A DNA stretch of 64,000 nucleotides. It comes from [Mycoplasma] gypis. GTDB taxonomy: Bacteria > Bacillota_I > Bacilli_A > Mycoplasmatales > Metamycoplasmataceae. Position numbers and translations under genes: made by a program. Below, in pieces: positions 35,401-48,059 of this stretch; the first letter of the stretch is position 1, and every line of letters begins with the position of its first letter. The notes beneath the pieces were generated by a model. That model had not been told where the DNA came from, searched no databases, and saw only the letters and a program-made list of their open reading frames with translations. Location: positions 62,001 to 126,000 of the forward strand of contig NZ_JAFFTD010000003.1 of NCBI RefSeq assembly GCF_016924775.1, in the 5' to 3' direction.

Positions 35401-37871
35401 CAAAACTAGCAACTTCAAAAGATTTATATAAACAGCAAATAATTAAATTATTTACATGACAAAAAAATCACTTAACTTCAGTTGCAAATAAATTGAAAAA
35501 ATACATTGATTTATTAAAAGATGGAGTAACAGGAAATAGCGATAATTTAGCTCCTGAAATGATTGCTTTATATCAAAAAATTACTGGCACAACTAATGAA
35601 GAATTAGATTCTTGAAACAATACAGTTGCTCAAGCTCTGGAAGCAGCAAATATTGATCCTAGTGATTTTAGATACTTAGATAATTATCGTGTTGAATTTT
35701 TATCAATATTTAAATCAAAAATTGACATAATTAGTGATATTTATCAAACACTTAAATCAAACTCAACAGCGAAAATGATTCAAGGAAAAGAACAATATAC
35801 TGGATTTAAAGCTCAATTTGAAGACTTATCATCATCTCAAGATGATTCGTCTGCAAATCAAATAAGAAATGTACTAAAGTTAATCAATAAGTTTAATGGA
35901 ACATTACAAAGTAATATTGAAAACTTTTTAAGAGACTATCCCCAATTGGAAAGCTTGGAGAATAATTTAACCGATAATGAAGAATCTAATATTGACTATA
36001 ATGTTGAAACACACCAAGATATTGAAGAGCAAAGAAAAAATACATTCAATTCATACCGTGACTATGCAAAAACACTTGTTAATATTGATAATATCTTAAA
36101 TAAGATTTTATTTGGCGATAGCTTAGATGAAAATAGTTCGTTAAAACATATATTTAATGATTACATTGATAAACGAACAAATTTTGAACAAATGTTAGGC
36201 TTTGTCGCTAATAATCAAGAACCATTTAATAAATTTGATACAGATAATTTAGACTCTAATCCTTATTTTGCTGCAATAAATAAGGCGTATTTCGTTCAAA
36301 CTTCAACAGCCAAGGCAATACAAAACGATATAAATACACAACTTAATTTAAATACTCAAAGCGTTCCAGCTGAATTAGATCTATCAACAAAAGCATTCAA
36401 AGTAATTAAAAACTTAAGAGCATGACTGTTGCAAAAAGCGAACTTACAATATTTCTTTAATTTCTTAAGACAAAATGTTAATGGTCAAAAATATCAAAAT
36501 TATGACAATATTGTTACTTTAGATTCTTCTTTAACTGAAACATTTTTACAAAAATTAAACGAAATTCCAGTATCCGAAAATACATTCACCAAAAACGATA
36601 AAACATATCAATATAAAGTACTAAATGGGCAAAATGGTTTATTAGATTTATTTAAAGAGTTTAACATTTTAAAAACTTCTTCAGGTCTACCATTACCTTA
36701 CAACTTAGATAATGTTAAAGTTTACGTTTATGCTGAAAAACCATCTTCAGGTAATGCAGAATTTGCAAAAGTTTATTTACAATCAGATACATCAATTAAA
36801 AAAGTTGCTTTAAATTTAAGATTTGTATATGAACCAACAGCACAGCAACATGATACAGAATTTAATGATGTTCCTTCTTTTGAATATGACTTTGAAAATA
36901 TACTTGTTACATTCAAAACATATGATTGAATGCGTGTAAGAAAAGCTAACTTTGAAGGTGCTTCTGATCAAGCTATTCAAAATAATATGACTACAAGCGG
37001 ACTTTTCTCAATGAATGAGGCGGGTTGAAATAAATACACAATAGTGCCTAACTATTTAGCTGCATTTATGAAAAATTCATTCTATGAATTAAAAACACGG
37101 GGAATAGGTTCATTCTCAGATAATGCAACAGTTAGTGTAGATGATGCGGATCAAAAGAATCCAAATAATAATGCTTCATCACCATCATTTAGAGTTAAGT
37201 TTGAATATAACGATAATTTTGTGTACACATTTAATGGTACAAATTATAAACAATATGCAAGATCTGATGGTTCTAAGTTTGTTTACTGAGCACCAATGGA
37301 AACAAAATTAGAAATTGAAGGAACAAAATATAAATATTCTTACTATATCGACTTAGCGGTTCCTATGGTTTCAACAACAGATAATACAAAATTTATAATC
37401 ATTAACCTTCACCAATTATTTAAAGGTGAGGTTGACACAGCTTCAGACGAAAACTTCAAAATAACAATGGGTTATGGAGTTAATACAAGTGATCAAGGTC
37501 AAGAAGGAAGTGAATTTAGAGTTGTTTATCCTGATTTCGACAGTAGTCCATCAGCAAAAACAGTCGAAGGAACTTCTATAAGTGTAAATACTTCATTGAC
37601 TCAAGAATTTTTAAATAATTCTTATAAACAAGCACAACAATGAGGTCTTGAAAATAACTTGCCAGAAGCATTTGCAAGAAAATTAGCAAGTTCTCTAACT
37701 GGTCGTGCAGACCGTTTAGGATATGTTTGAGATACTAGATTCTTAACAGAAACTTCGAAAAGATGATTCAATGGAGCTGTTAGTGGACAAACTGACAGTG
37801 GCATGTATCCAGGAACAGTCGATTTTGCAACAAAAATTAAGAAGTTTGATATTAAACTAAAACTACACTAA
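29445..37871 (+). CDS. Giant N-terminally anchored helical surface protein A (2808 residues)
   Basis: One frame from ATG 29445 (AAGGAG 5 bases upstream) to TAA 37869-37871, crossing several UGA-Trp codons; all open segments share the frame. Residues about 12-30 (TVSLTAGFSAIAGLAVALS) form an uncleaved signal-anchor without lipobox. Residues 35 to about 2300 are Lys/Glu/Asn/Gln-rich helices in repeating three-helix units. An example is RENLQKAKDLIAKANEDG, with a following SPEDYNKL, which resembles FIVAR/GA-type bundles. The last 480 residues are different: richer in Trp, Tyr and Phe and probably beta, with GLLDLFKEF near 2398 and LRFVYEP near 2455. I saw no cysteine. It most likely stands out from the cell surface as a long rod. 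It is not recognised as a known adhesin; giant gliding proteins of M. mobile are the nearest analogy in size only. Confidence 0.85.
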
Positions 37872-37885
37872 TTTAAGGAGAAAAT

Positions 37886-40800
37886 ATGAATAAAAAATTA
37901 TTATCATTAGTCGGCGTTTTAACCGTCGCAACAGTATCAGGAATTGTAGCTTTATCATTAATAAATGAAAAATTCGACAGTTCAAAAACTGATTTTAGAA
38001 AAACTTTTGAAAAAACAAGTCAACAATTTTCAACATATTCAAACTTCTTAAATTCAGACAAAAATAAAACAGAAGAATTAAACCAATTATTTAAAGAAGC
38101 TAAAAACAACTGAAAAGAAAACAAAAATATAAATGATATTTTTGAATCTACAAATAAATTTGAAAACGAATTTTTTGATCAATTTACACAGAGCTTAATA
38201 TCAAAAATTTCTGATGACAAAAAACTAAACGATAATGAATTAATGGAAGCTAAAATTGTTTTGTATACTCAAAGAAACAGAATTAGTGAAGCAGAACTAT
38301 TAAAAGAATTCGATAATTTAAATAATACTGATATTGATTCTTTTATTAAAAACTTTAATGATATAAGTAAAGAACAAAAAAACTTTTTTGTTAACTCATT
38401 CACCAAATCTTTAAAAACCGTTTTAGATTCACGAAAAAGTATTATTTCACCTTTATTAAATCCTGAAAATCCTTTATCACTTGATAATATGAAAATAGGA
38501 ATTGAAGAATTTTTTAACGAGGGTGTTTCAAATAAAGCAAAAACAATTTTTGATCAAATTAAAAAAGAAGTTTTTTCAAAAGAATTTAGAAAAAATGAAA
38601 TTGATTTAGCGTTGAAAAGTATTAAAAATAATTACAACAATTATTTAGAAAACAAAGAACAATTTGAAACATTAAAAAATAGTCTGTCAGACAAAATGAA
38701 TCAATTAAGTTCTAGTCTTAACAATAATTATTTACAACAAAATATTAAAGATATTATTTCTAAATATTTAAATAATTTAAAAGCAAAACAAAATATCGCT
38801 GAAACATTGGATGACTTTAAAAAACTTCAAAAAGAAACAGAATTAGCGTTAGAAACAGTTAATGATACTCAAAGAAATCTTAATGAGTTAAAAAATAACT
38901 TAAGAACTTTTGTTGTTTCAATGGATGATAAATTACAACCATTACAATTGTTGGCAAACAGAATTAAAAATAATAATGATTATCCTAATTTTATTGACAG
39001 TACAAATGATAAAAATGCTTTTATTAACCAAAAAGCTAAATTAGTTTTAGAGTTATCTAATCTCTATAATTCACTTCAAACAATTAACCAAGTTAATGAT
39101 TTCTTGAAACAAAGTCAAGGTAATAATACATTGCTAACCACTGAGGTTAAATACTTTAATGACCAAATTGTTAAAGCAGTAAATGATTCGCAAGATTCTT
39201 TCTCGCTTGAGAAATCTATTAAAGGTATAACACAAGAATTATCAAATCTTATTCAAATTAAACAACAGTTATATAACTTACAAGATTCAATTGATTCAAC
39301 AAAAATAAGACTTCAAACAAATTCTGAAAAATTAACAAAAACACCTGATTTATTTAGCTCTATTTTAAGTGCAGAAAACAATTTATTACAAAACTTGGCC
39401 CAAACACTTAAAAAGACTTCACTAAAACCAAGTGAATTAAGTATCATTACGAAATCTTATAATGAATTGCATCGTCAAGATCTTAAATCAGAATTGAAAT
39501 TATTAGTAAAATTATCAAAAGAAAACATTGAAAAACTTTCAACTGTAGATGCTAAACAAAACGAAAATATTATTGTTGCATTAAATGATTTAAATGCAAA
39601 ATCAGAACCAATGATTTTGGAATTTTCAGTATACTCAAGTCCTGAATTAGAAAAACAAATAAAGAAATATTCATCTTTATTATTAAAATCAGAATACAAC
39701 ATCTACATTGAGCAACTTCAAAAGTCTTTAGATGAGTCCCAAAAGATTTTAAATTTAACATACAATAAAACAAGTGATCCTAACTGAAAACCATCGAAAA
39801 ACGAAAAAAGTCAATTAGACATTTTAAAGAAATATCAAGAGCAATTAGATAATCTAAAAAAACAAGCAGATACAAATAATAATTTAGAACCTGAATTTAT
39901 TAATCTTGGCAATCGAATTAATAATTTAAAGGGCAAAACCAAAGGATTAAATGATTTAAATACAATATCAAAAGATGCTGATGAACTTATTGATAGCATT
40001 TCACAAAATCCAGAAAAAGCAGAATTATTAAAAGATAAAATTGACTTACTTAAAAAGATACAAGACAAGGTTGTAAACGCTTTTAAAGACGAAAGTTTAT
40101 CTATAGAAGACATTAACAAATTAAATAAAGAACTTTTAGATGCATATGAAAATTTAAATAATGCAAATGGCTTAAATGATTTAAACGATTCATTAAATAA
40201 ATTACAACAAAAAGTAAATGAAACTTATAATAACGATTTTAAGGGTTCACAAGGAAATAATGTTTTAAACGCCAAAATCGAAGCACTTAAAAATAAACTT
40301 AAGTTAAAACATTTATCAGATGACGACAAGCTTAAAATTGGACAAGATATTCAAAAATTATCTGATTCAGTATCTTTAGTTTTTGAATTAGACAAAAATA
40401 TTAAAGAAAACCAAGAAACAAGTAAAGTAGTGAATACTGATGAATTTGCTTCTAAAAACGTTGAAAAAGCAACTGAAGAATCAAAAAATGAAATTCATAA
40501 AGCAACTCAGCTTATTGAAATGATTAACAGCAGCCAAATTCCTGATTTAAAAGATTTACAAGCTGAAAAGAAAGCATTAGAAAACACAGCTTCTGAGCTA
40601 AATATTTCATTGCAACGTGACATTATTAACAATAAAAATTCAAAAATCCAATCTCAACAAACAAATTCAAGAGAACCTGAAGCTCAAAAATTCAACCAAA
40701 AAATTTCTGAAATTAACTCATTAGCTAAAGAATCTGAAAAAGAAAATGGATTAAATACATTAAAAAGTACAGCAGATAAATTTAAGGCATTTGTTCCTCT

Positions 40801-43800
40801 TGCTGATGTGACAAATAAAGCTTTAGGATTTGCTAATAACAACAAAAATGATGATCCACAGATTGTTACTGAACTTAATAAAATAATTTCAGAAAATTTA
40901 ATATCTGCAAATGATGATCCACAAACTTCGCAAGAAAAATATGAAAAAATAGAAAAAGCATTACAAAAAGCAAAGGCGCAAAAAGACTTAAAATCTTCGC
41001 TTGTTGATTTAAATAGAATTTTAGGTAGTGAAAAAGGTAAAGATATTTATCAAGATATTGCGGATGAAATTGATTCTTTAAATTCTGAGTACGAAGATGC
41101 AGTTACTTCTGATTTCCTAGACGCTGATCAATTACGAGCTAAAAACAAAGAATTACAAGAAAAAATTGCTAATTTAAAACAGAAAAAAGTAAAAATTGAT
41201 AGTGATTATAATGGAAAAGTTCAAGAAATTGAAGATGATGTTATTAAAGTTACCGACACCAAAATTGATGATACACATAAATTACCAGGGCATAATAATG
41301 ATCAATTCCCGCTTTATGAGAAAGCAAAACAAGAATTTAATGAAGCTAAAAATAAAGATTCTACAACAATTGAAGACTTGGATAAATTTAAGGAAAACTT
41401 ATTAAATTCTTACCAAAAAGATAAATTAAACAATAGATTAGCTGCACTTGAAGTACTAAAAAATAATGATAATTTTGATTCAACAAACCTTGAATCACCA
41501 GCAAAAGAGGCTGTTCATTTAGCTAAAGACAAAATTCAAGAATTCATTGATAATTTAAACAAAAAAATCAACAATGTTGCTGCAACCCAACAAGAATTAA
41601 CTAAAGCCGAAAAAGAACTTGAAGACTTTGAAAAATTAGCCGCAACTCAATTACTTGTTTCAGAGCAATTACAACAATGAAACAAAATTACTGATCCTAA
41701 ACAAAAAGAATCAAAGAGCGAAGTAAATGAGACTCTTTCTAAAGCTTTAGAAAGATTAATTCCAAACTCAGCTAGTGATTATATGGATGCAGACGATAAA
41801 ACTAAAGAATTAAGATTAGAATATGAAAAAGTTAAAGAAATTGATAAATGAAGAACAGACAATTACTTTGACATTGAAGATATTACTACTGGATTGCGTA
41901 ACGGTCTTAAACAAGCCTTTATTGAAGCTGATCCAGGAGTTGATGATGAAGCCGCGGGAATTATTGACAGTTCATTAGATAAACTTTTAAAACAAAATGC
42001 AACAACCCAAAACATTGAAGACTTAAAGAAAATTAACTCGCTTGTAACACAATTAAAAGATAAAAAACAAGAAGTTACTAGCTTAGTTCAAGCAGTTAAA
42101 ATAGGTAAAGACGCTTTAACTGATCTCGGGGATACAACTTCTGATGCAGTTTCTAAATTTAAAAAGCAATTACAAGAATCGATTTCGCTGGCTCAAAACA
42201 ATTACATTCCAACACTGGAAAACGTTAATAAACTAGCAAAAATGAAAGATGATATTATTAATTTAACTGCTTATCTGAAATCAGCAAAAGAAATTGAAGA
42301 TATCATTAGTCAAGCAAAACAACAATTAAATGGAACTCCAAACCCTGAAAGTCAAAAAATAGAAAACTATGTTGATTTCTTTGCATATCAAGGAACATCA
42401 GGAGAAATTAAAAAATCGCAAGTAAATAAATGACTTGACAACATTCAAGAAGATTCAATTTTTAAAACTTCAGAAGACACAAATACATTAGATACCGTAG
42501 CTGCTCAAAAAGAACTTTTAAAAGTGATGAAAGCAAGAGCACAAAAAGCATTGCTGTTAATTCAAAAGGAAAAAGTGGCTTCAGATATTATCAGTGAATG
42601 AAAACTTGCATATGAATCGGTATCAACTGATCCATTTTACGCAGGATATCAAACAGATATTGATTTAATGTTATCAACATTGTGAGATAACGCACCAATA
42701 CCTTCGCAAAGATATCAAAAAGATAAAAATAATAATATTTTAGATTCACAAATTCAAAAATTAAGTAATGATATTGATCAAATTAAGAGTATTAACGAAA
42801 TAAGAATTGAAAATGCTCAAAATATCAAAGAATATTCAGATAACGTTTTAGAATCAGATGAACAAGGTTCAATTAAACAAATCTATCCTTTATTGCATAA
42901 ATATATTGCACGTCGTTTAAAAGATATTAACAGTCAAAATATTAGTTCTAAAGAACTTCAAGAATTAAAGTCAGAAACCGATACCAATGCAATAAATCAA
43001 CAAATTGAAATTCTTAAAAATATAACTCCAAACTTTAAAGCTTTGGCAGAACAAAAAAAACTTGCTGATGAAGTATTATCAACAACAAGAGATTTTGGTT
43101 ATGAAGTTATTACTGAAGCAAAAAATAAAGTTCTAAAGTTAATTGAAGAGACAATTAATAGTTATCAAACCGAAAGTAATGCCCAAAACATTGACAACTT
43201 AAAAGACAAACTAGAAGATTCAGTGCTTGAATTAAAATTCTGAAATCAATATGCACTATTAAAATATGAAGTTGATTCAAACGGAACTCTTTCTCAAGCA
43301 GAAAAACAAGTAATCTTTGATAAGTTGGAAAATGTAAGCAGAATGGTTAATGATGGTCAAGAACAAGCTAGTGATAAAGCTGCATTCTTTGACAACTTGT
43401 ATAACACATATTTAAATCCTGAAACACATACAAACGATTCTATTCCATATGTTTTTGCAAACTCAAAAAATTTAAGACAAAGTATAGATAAAGCTTCTGA
43501 ATATTTCTCATACCAACAAAAAGGTTCAAAAGCATATTTAGAATCCTCAAAATCAAATGAAGAATATGAAAAACTTCAAGAAGTATTGAATGGATTAAAC
43601 TCAATTAACACTGTACAAGATAACGACGAAAATGCAAAAATTACTGCTAATGAAAGTATCGACAATGCTATTAGAAATTTAGTTAATCAAAAACAAGAAG
43701 ATGCAAGTAATGTAAAAGAAAAAGCAAGCTCATTATTAAACGCAATAAGAACATCTAATATTCCTTCATTAGTTGAGTTAATTCCTGAAGATTTTGAAGA

Positions 43801-46207
43801 AAAAGCAATTGAAGTCTTTGATAAATCGATTGATGAAAACGAAAATAAAGTAGCTGTTTTAACTAACAGAATCGAACAATCTGTGGAAGCAAGAAAAGCT
43901 TTAATTATTAGTATTTATCAACATATGCAAAACACCATAAACCAATCTAATCAAAAAATTCGTGTATTTAAAGATGAATTTGCCGATATTAAAACAAGAA
44001 AAACTGAAGAAGTTAATAGTAAATATATTGAATTAACAACAACACAATTAAATGAGTCAAATGGATTTTTAAACAGACCGTTTGACTTGGATAGCTATTT
44101 ACAAGTTGGACTTGAAGATAGTGCAAATGAAGGTTATTTATCCCCAGCATTAGACTTGTTAAATACAAACAAAGAAAAAACCACTTCTTTAATTAATGCT
44201 GTCAAAGAAAGAGCTAAACAATTATTTGAAAATGAAGATTCACAAAAAGGTTTATTCCAAAAAATGTACGAAACAATTAATCCACTTACAAGTGATCAAA
44301 ACAATTTATTTGATCCAGCTAAATTAGTGGAATCCAAAAACATTTGAACCACTTCATTAAAAACATTGATTGAACAAATGGTAAACACATACAGTTCTTC
44401 GATTAAAGATACAGATGATGCTAACTTATTGGCTTCTTACAATGCAAATATCGAGAAAACATATAGTTTATACTATGATTTCATTTCTAAATTCAAAGAA
44501 GAAGTGAATAAAGTTACCGAAAAAAGAAAAAATCTCGAAGAACTATTTTCAGAAATTTTCTTAAAAATAAGATGAAACACAAGTTCAGAATTTACAAATG
44601 ATATTAAAGCTAATTACACTGCTAAATTACAAGAAGTAAAAACAGAATTAAACCAAATCTCAAATTTAAAAACATATGAAGCAGTAAATGAAGAACAGGC
44701 AACATTCATTTCTTCAGTATTAACACAACTGGATACTTTTATTAAATGACCTGTTGAAAATAAAATAATGTTATTTAATCAATTACTATCAACAAATATT
44801 GATGATTCATACAAAACACAATTTGATAAACGTTACAAAATTGTCGTTCCTAAATCGTCAACAACAAGAACTAAATTAGGTGAAGTTATATCGGGAATGC
44901 AAAGTTCTGATAGTGATGAAATTGATATTACAAACTCAGATGTTTTCTTGGATTTATTTAATGATTTTGCCTTTACAAAACTTGATGTTAAAAAAGGTGT
45001 AAAATCAGTTTATAATCCAAACTTTTTCAGAGTAAAAATTGTTAAAAATCAAAACCAATGATGACAACCTGATACAGCTCACGACACTGAAGCAGTCAAA
45101 TACGCAAAAATCAGAATTAAATATGAATATACACCAGGAAATTTAACAGAATTTTCATCATTAACAGGAATTTCAGAGCAGACTTCTGAGTCAGGTGAAT
45201 TAGTTGACTTAATAATTCCATTCCAAACCGTAAACGAAATTAAGGTTTTAGATGGATCAAGTTCATTAATTTATCAAGGTGAAAAAGTTGGATTTAATTC
45301 AAAAGTAGAAGTTTTAGATCCAGTTGAAGCCGGATGAAGTGAAACAGATAAATCACAAATCGAGCAAAAAGCTTTCAACGCCTTTAAAGATCAAGTTTTA
45401 AAAAATCAAAAATTCATTACTATTAACCCAAATGAAAATTCAGATTCATACAAATTTGAATTTATTAACTCGCCTGTTCTAAACTATGAAAATAGTGGAT
45501 ACTCAGCTTTATACCAATTATTTAAAAAACAAATTTTAAAAGTTACAGCTGATGACAATACAAGAGAGTTAGTGTTCTTTGAATATGTTCCAGGTTCTTT
45601 AGTTTCAGCTCCTGCAATAAATGGAGCAGCAAATGAATCTGAATATAATAACTTAACAGGCGACGATAAACCTTATTACCCATTAATACCAGAAACATCA
45701 TTAATGAATGTTGCTACAACAATGCCTGGCGTTACAGTTAATGTTTACAGATTTAAATTTGATTATAGTGACACAGAACATAAATTATTTTTATACACAA
45801 CTTGATTTGAATCAAATTCGTATGTAAAAAATGCTTACTTGCACGATGATTCAATAGCTTCTACAAATTTCCAAATACCAAATGGGCAAACAAGATATAA
45901 TTGAAGTCCAGAAGATTTTGCAAAATATATGTCAACATACTTTGATAAAGCCGCAAACAACAATGAGTTTAGTGGTTATATTTCAAAAATATACTCAGAT
46001 GGAGCGACATTTAATGGAAGTTCTACATCATTTATAAAACATGAAGATTTAAGTGAAAAATATTTTAATTACCCAGTAAATGGTAAAGGAAAATTAATTT
46101 CATTTGATAATGATAATTCGCAAGAAACACACGTTACATCAAATATTTCAGATAAACCTGCAGTTTACAATTCAGGAACTAATTTCTTTAAATTTAAAAT
46201 AAGATAA
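37886..46207 (+). CDS. Giant N-terminally anchored helical surface protein B (2773 residues)
   Basis: ATG 37886 follows AAGGAG; the stop is TAA 46205-46207. The N-terminus MNKKLLSLVGVLTVATVSGI is a signal-anchor resembling that of the upstream giant (both go on to VALSL and a His/Asn-Glu). About 2280 residues of charged helical sequence follow, again in repeated helix bundles (NLKNNLR-like, KAKAQKDLKSSLVDLN). The C-terminal 480 residues match the layout of protein A: VFLDLFNDF near 2352, FFRVKIVKNQN, IRIKYEYTP near 2415, then an aromatic-rich region ending KFKIR. UGA-Trp codons occur throughout, and more often in the C-terminal module. 14 bases separate the two giants, so they form one operon. 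I infer gene duplication followed by divergence. Function unknown; surface adhesion or scaffold is a guess. Confidence 0.85.
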
Positions 46208-46225
46208 TAAGCTATTTAAAAAATT

Positions 46226-46257
46226 TAACCCCTAAAAAGTTTAAACTTTTTAGGGGT
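46226..46257 (+). terminator. Perfect 32-bp palindromic terminator after the giant operon
   Basis: AACCCCTAAAAAGTTT followed directly by its exact reverse complement, then TTT, 18 bases after the stop of giant protein B. In RNA it would form a long hairpin with a small loop. Confidence 0.9.
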
Positions 46258-46336
46258 TTTTATATTTTTTGTTACATTTATTTTGAACAATCAAAGTATA
46301 AACAAAAAATAAATTTTCTTTTTTTTGTTTATTTAG

Positions 46337-46342
46337 TATACT
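46337..46342 (+). promoter_or_regulatory. -10 box giving a probable leaderless mRNA
   Basis: TATACT ends 6 bases before ATG 46349, so transcription would start on the A of the start codon. No ribosome site is present between or upstream. The -35 region (TTTTCT near 46314) is weak. Confidence 0.5.
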
Positions 46343-46348
46343 AATTTC

Positions 46349-47122
46349 ATGAGAACAAAAATAAAACAAAAATATTTTTATAATTGAAAACAGATAACAA
46401 ATAGTATTTTTATAACTTTAATGGCAATAATTTTGATAGTAGCTACTCTTTGAACATTTGATGTTATCATCAATAGACAATTACAATTGGTTGCCGAAAA
46501 TAAAATGCCTCACGCTGTTGTTATTTCATCTTTTACAAGGTTTTTATTCTCATTTACTTGAATATCGAATCTTGTGGCTGTTATTGCTTATTTTATTTTC
46601 TTTTTTAAAAAAGAAAATAAAACAGCTCAAAAGTTAGCGTTTGTTGCTACAACTTTAATTACTATAACTTTTTTAGTCTACTGAGCTTTAATTTTCCCCG
46701 ATTCAATTAAAAGACATAGCAACGTTCCTAAATTAATTAATTCAACATTATTACATTTAGTAAATCCTGTTATTGCAATATTTTTATTGTTTTTTAATAA
46801 AAAAGATATTTTTATTGATAAAAAGACTGCTTGATTAACATTTTTACCAATTGTAGCATATTATCTTTTCGCCTTAAGCATGTATTTTATTGGCCTTAAA
46901 GCAATGGAAGGTGTGGAAGAAACTTCGCAAAACTTTATTAATTACGATCTTGTAATATACAGTTTTTTAAACTTTAAACACCCATTATTTTATTATGGGG
47001 ATAAAACAATTTTAGTCATTATCTTAAATTTAGTAATGGTTTTAATAGCTTTTTTATTGGCTCCAGGAATCGCGTTTTTATATAAAAAACTTTCAAACAT
47101 TAACTTCAAAAACGAAAAATAA
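46349..47122 (+). CDS. Pr6Pr-like multipass membrane protein
   Basis: 257 residues with UGA-Trp at several places, ending TAA 47120-47122. Six or seven hydrophobic segments (about residues 16-38, 56-78, 93-115, 134-152, 160-180, 220-245). The pattern of helix, polar loop, INSTLLHLVNPVIAIFLLFF and a C-terminal helix pair resembles the Pr6Pr (FAR-17a/AIG1-like) family. The NxLLHxVxPxxA element is the most telling part. Function in mycoplasmas is unknown. It is a single gene that converges on the LicD-like gene, with a shared terminator. Confidence 0.7.
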
Positions 47123-47164
47123 AAAACAGAAAAGGTTTTAAGAAACAAGCCTTTCTGTTTTTTT
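47121..47164. terminator. Bidirectional terminator between converging genes
   Basis: AAAAAACAGAAAAGG pairs with CCTTTCTGTTTTTT across a 14-base loop, with one mismatch. It lies directly after the membrane protein stop and just downstream of the minus-strand gene ending at 47176; A/T runs suit both directions. Confidence 0.7.
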
Positions 47165-47175
47165 ATATAAATTAT

Positions 47176-47928
47176 TTATTTTTCATCTTTTTCTTTTTTG
47201 TCAATATCTATTACATTTAGATAAAAATATTTAGAATTAGGTATTTTAACTTTATTTAAATCGTTGCCAAAATTTATTTTTAAATAATCACTATATTCAT
47301 TTAAAGCGTTTATTTCTAAATCATTTCATTTAAAAATAACAACGTGATTAGACAGGTTAGAAATTCAACGATTCGATAATTTCTTTGAAAGGTTTTTAGC
47401 AACAAAAAATCCTTCGTAATGCCCTTCATAAGTTTTATTTACAACTTCTTTATAAGTAATTGTTTTAAAAAACACGCTTAACATTTTAGCAAAAAACTTT
47501 TTAGCTTTAATTGAAAATAAAGTTGTGTTTTTAAATGTTTTAAAATATTGCAATTTGTATCTAAATATGTTTGAAAATGAATTAATTTTTTTAACTTTTT
47601 TTAGTGTTGTAGGCATTATTAAATTAATTTTTATGAAGTTTGTGTCTTCAAAAATATTGGTTTCGTTAAAAACAAATTTTATTTGTAAATCTTTGTAAAG
47701 CGAAATAGTAGTATTATCTACAACACGAGTGGGAAATAAAAATTTTAATTTTTCGTATGAGTCGTATTTCATCATTACTTCAAAATACTCGAGATTTTGA
47801 GTGAAATCAAAGTTAGTTGCAGCTGAAAGAAGTGTGTATCCGTCAGCTGAATATCACAAATTGTTTTCTTTGCAAATATCAATAAATTCTTTTAATAATG
47901 TTCATTTTTTATCGTAAATGTTATTCAT
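47176..47928 (-). CDS. Divergent LicD-like protein lacking the catalytic acidic triad
   Basis: 250 residues, ATG 47928 to TAA 47176-47178, with UGA-Trp at residues 9 and 25. The first 65 residues follow the LicD (phosphocholine/nucleotidyl transferase) layout: a helix LLKEFIDICKENNLWYSADG, then YTLLSAATNFDF in place of GTLLGAxRHxxF, then a segment ending MMKYDSYEKLKFLFP in place of DIDIxMxRxDYEKL. The stretch TQNLEYFEV occupies the place of the PWDDDxD catalytic block, so the metal-binding acids seem lost. The rest is basic with no clear motif. It may be an inactive relative or have changed activity. The family link rests on pattern only. Confidence 0.55.
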
Positions 47929-48059
47929 AAATAAAATTATACCTTAATTTTTTATGCACAAACCCAAACCAAAAAACCATTTTGTACTGCGAAAATAACT
48001 GTATATCGGTTATAATTTAATTATTTTATATTACATATAAAACATTTTAAGGAGTATTG

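Noticed and set aside
29445-46207. Repeats suggesting a CRISPR array or nucleotide-level tandem repeats
   Set aside because: Repetition is at the level of protein pattern and amino-acid composition; there are no near-identical DNA units with regular spacers.
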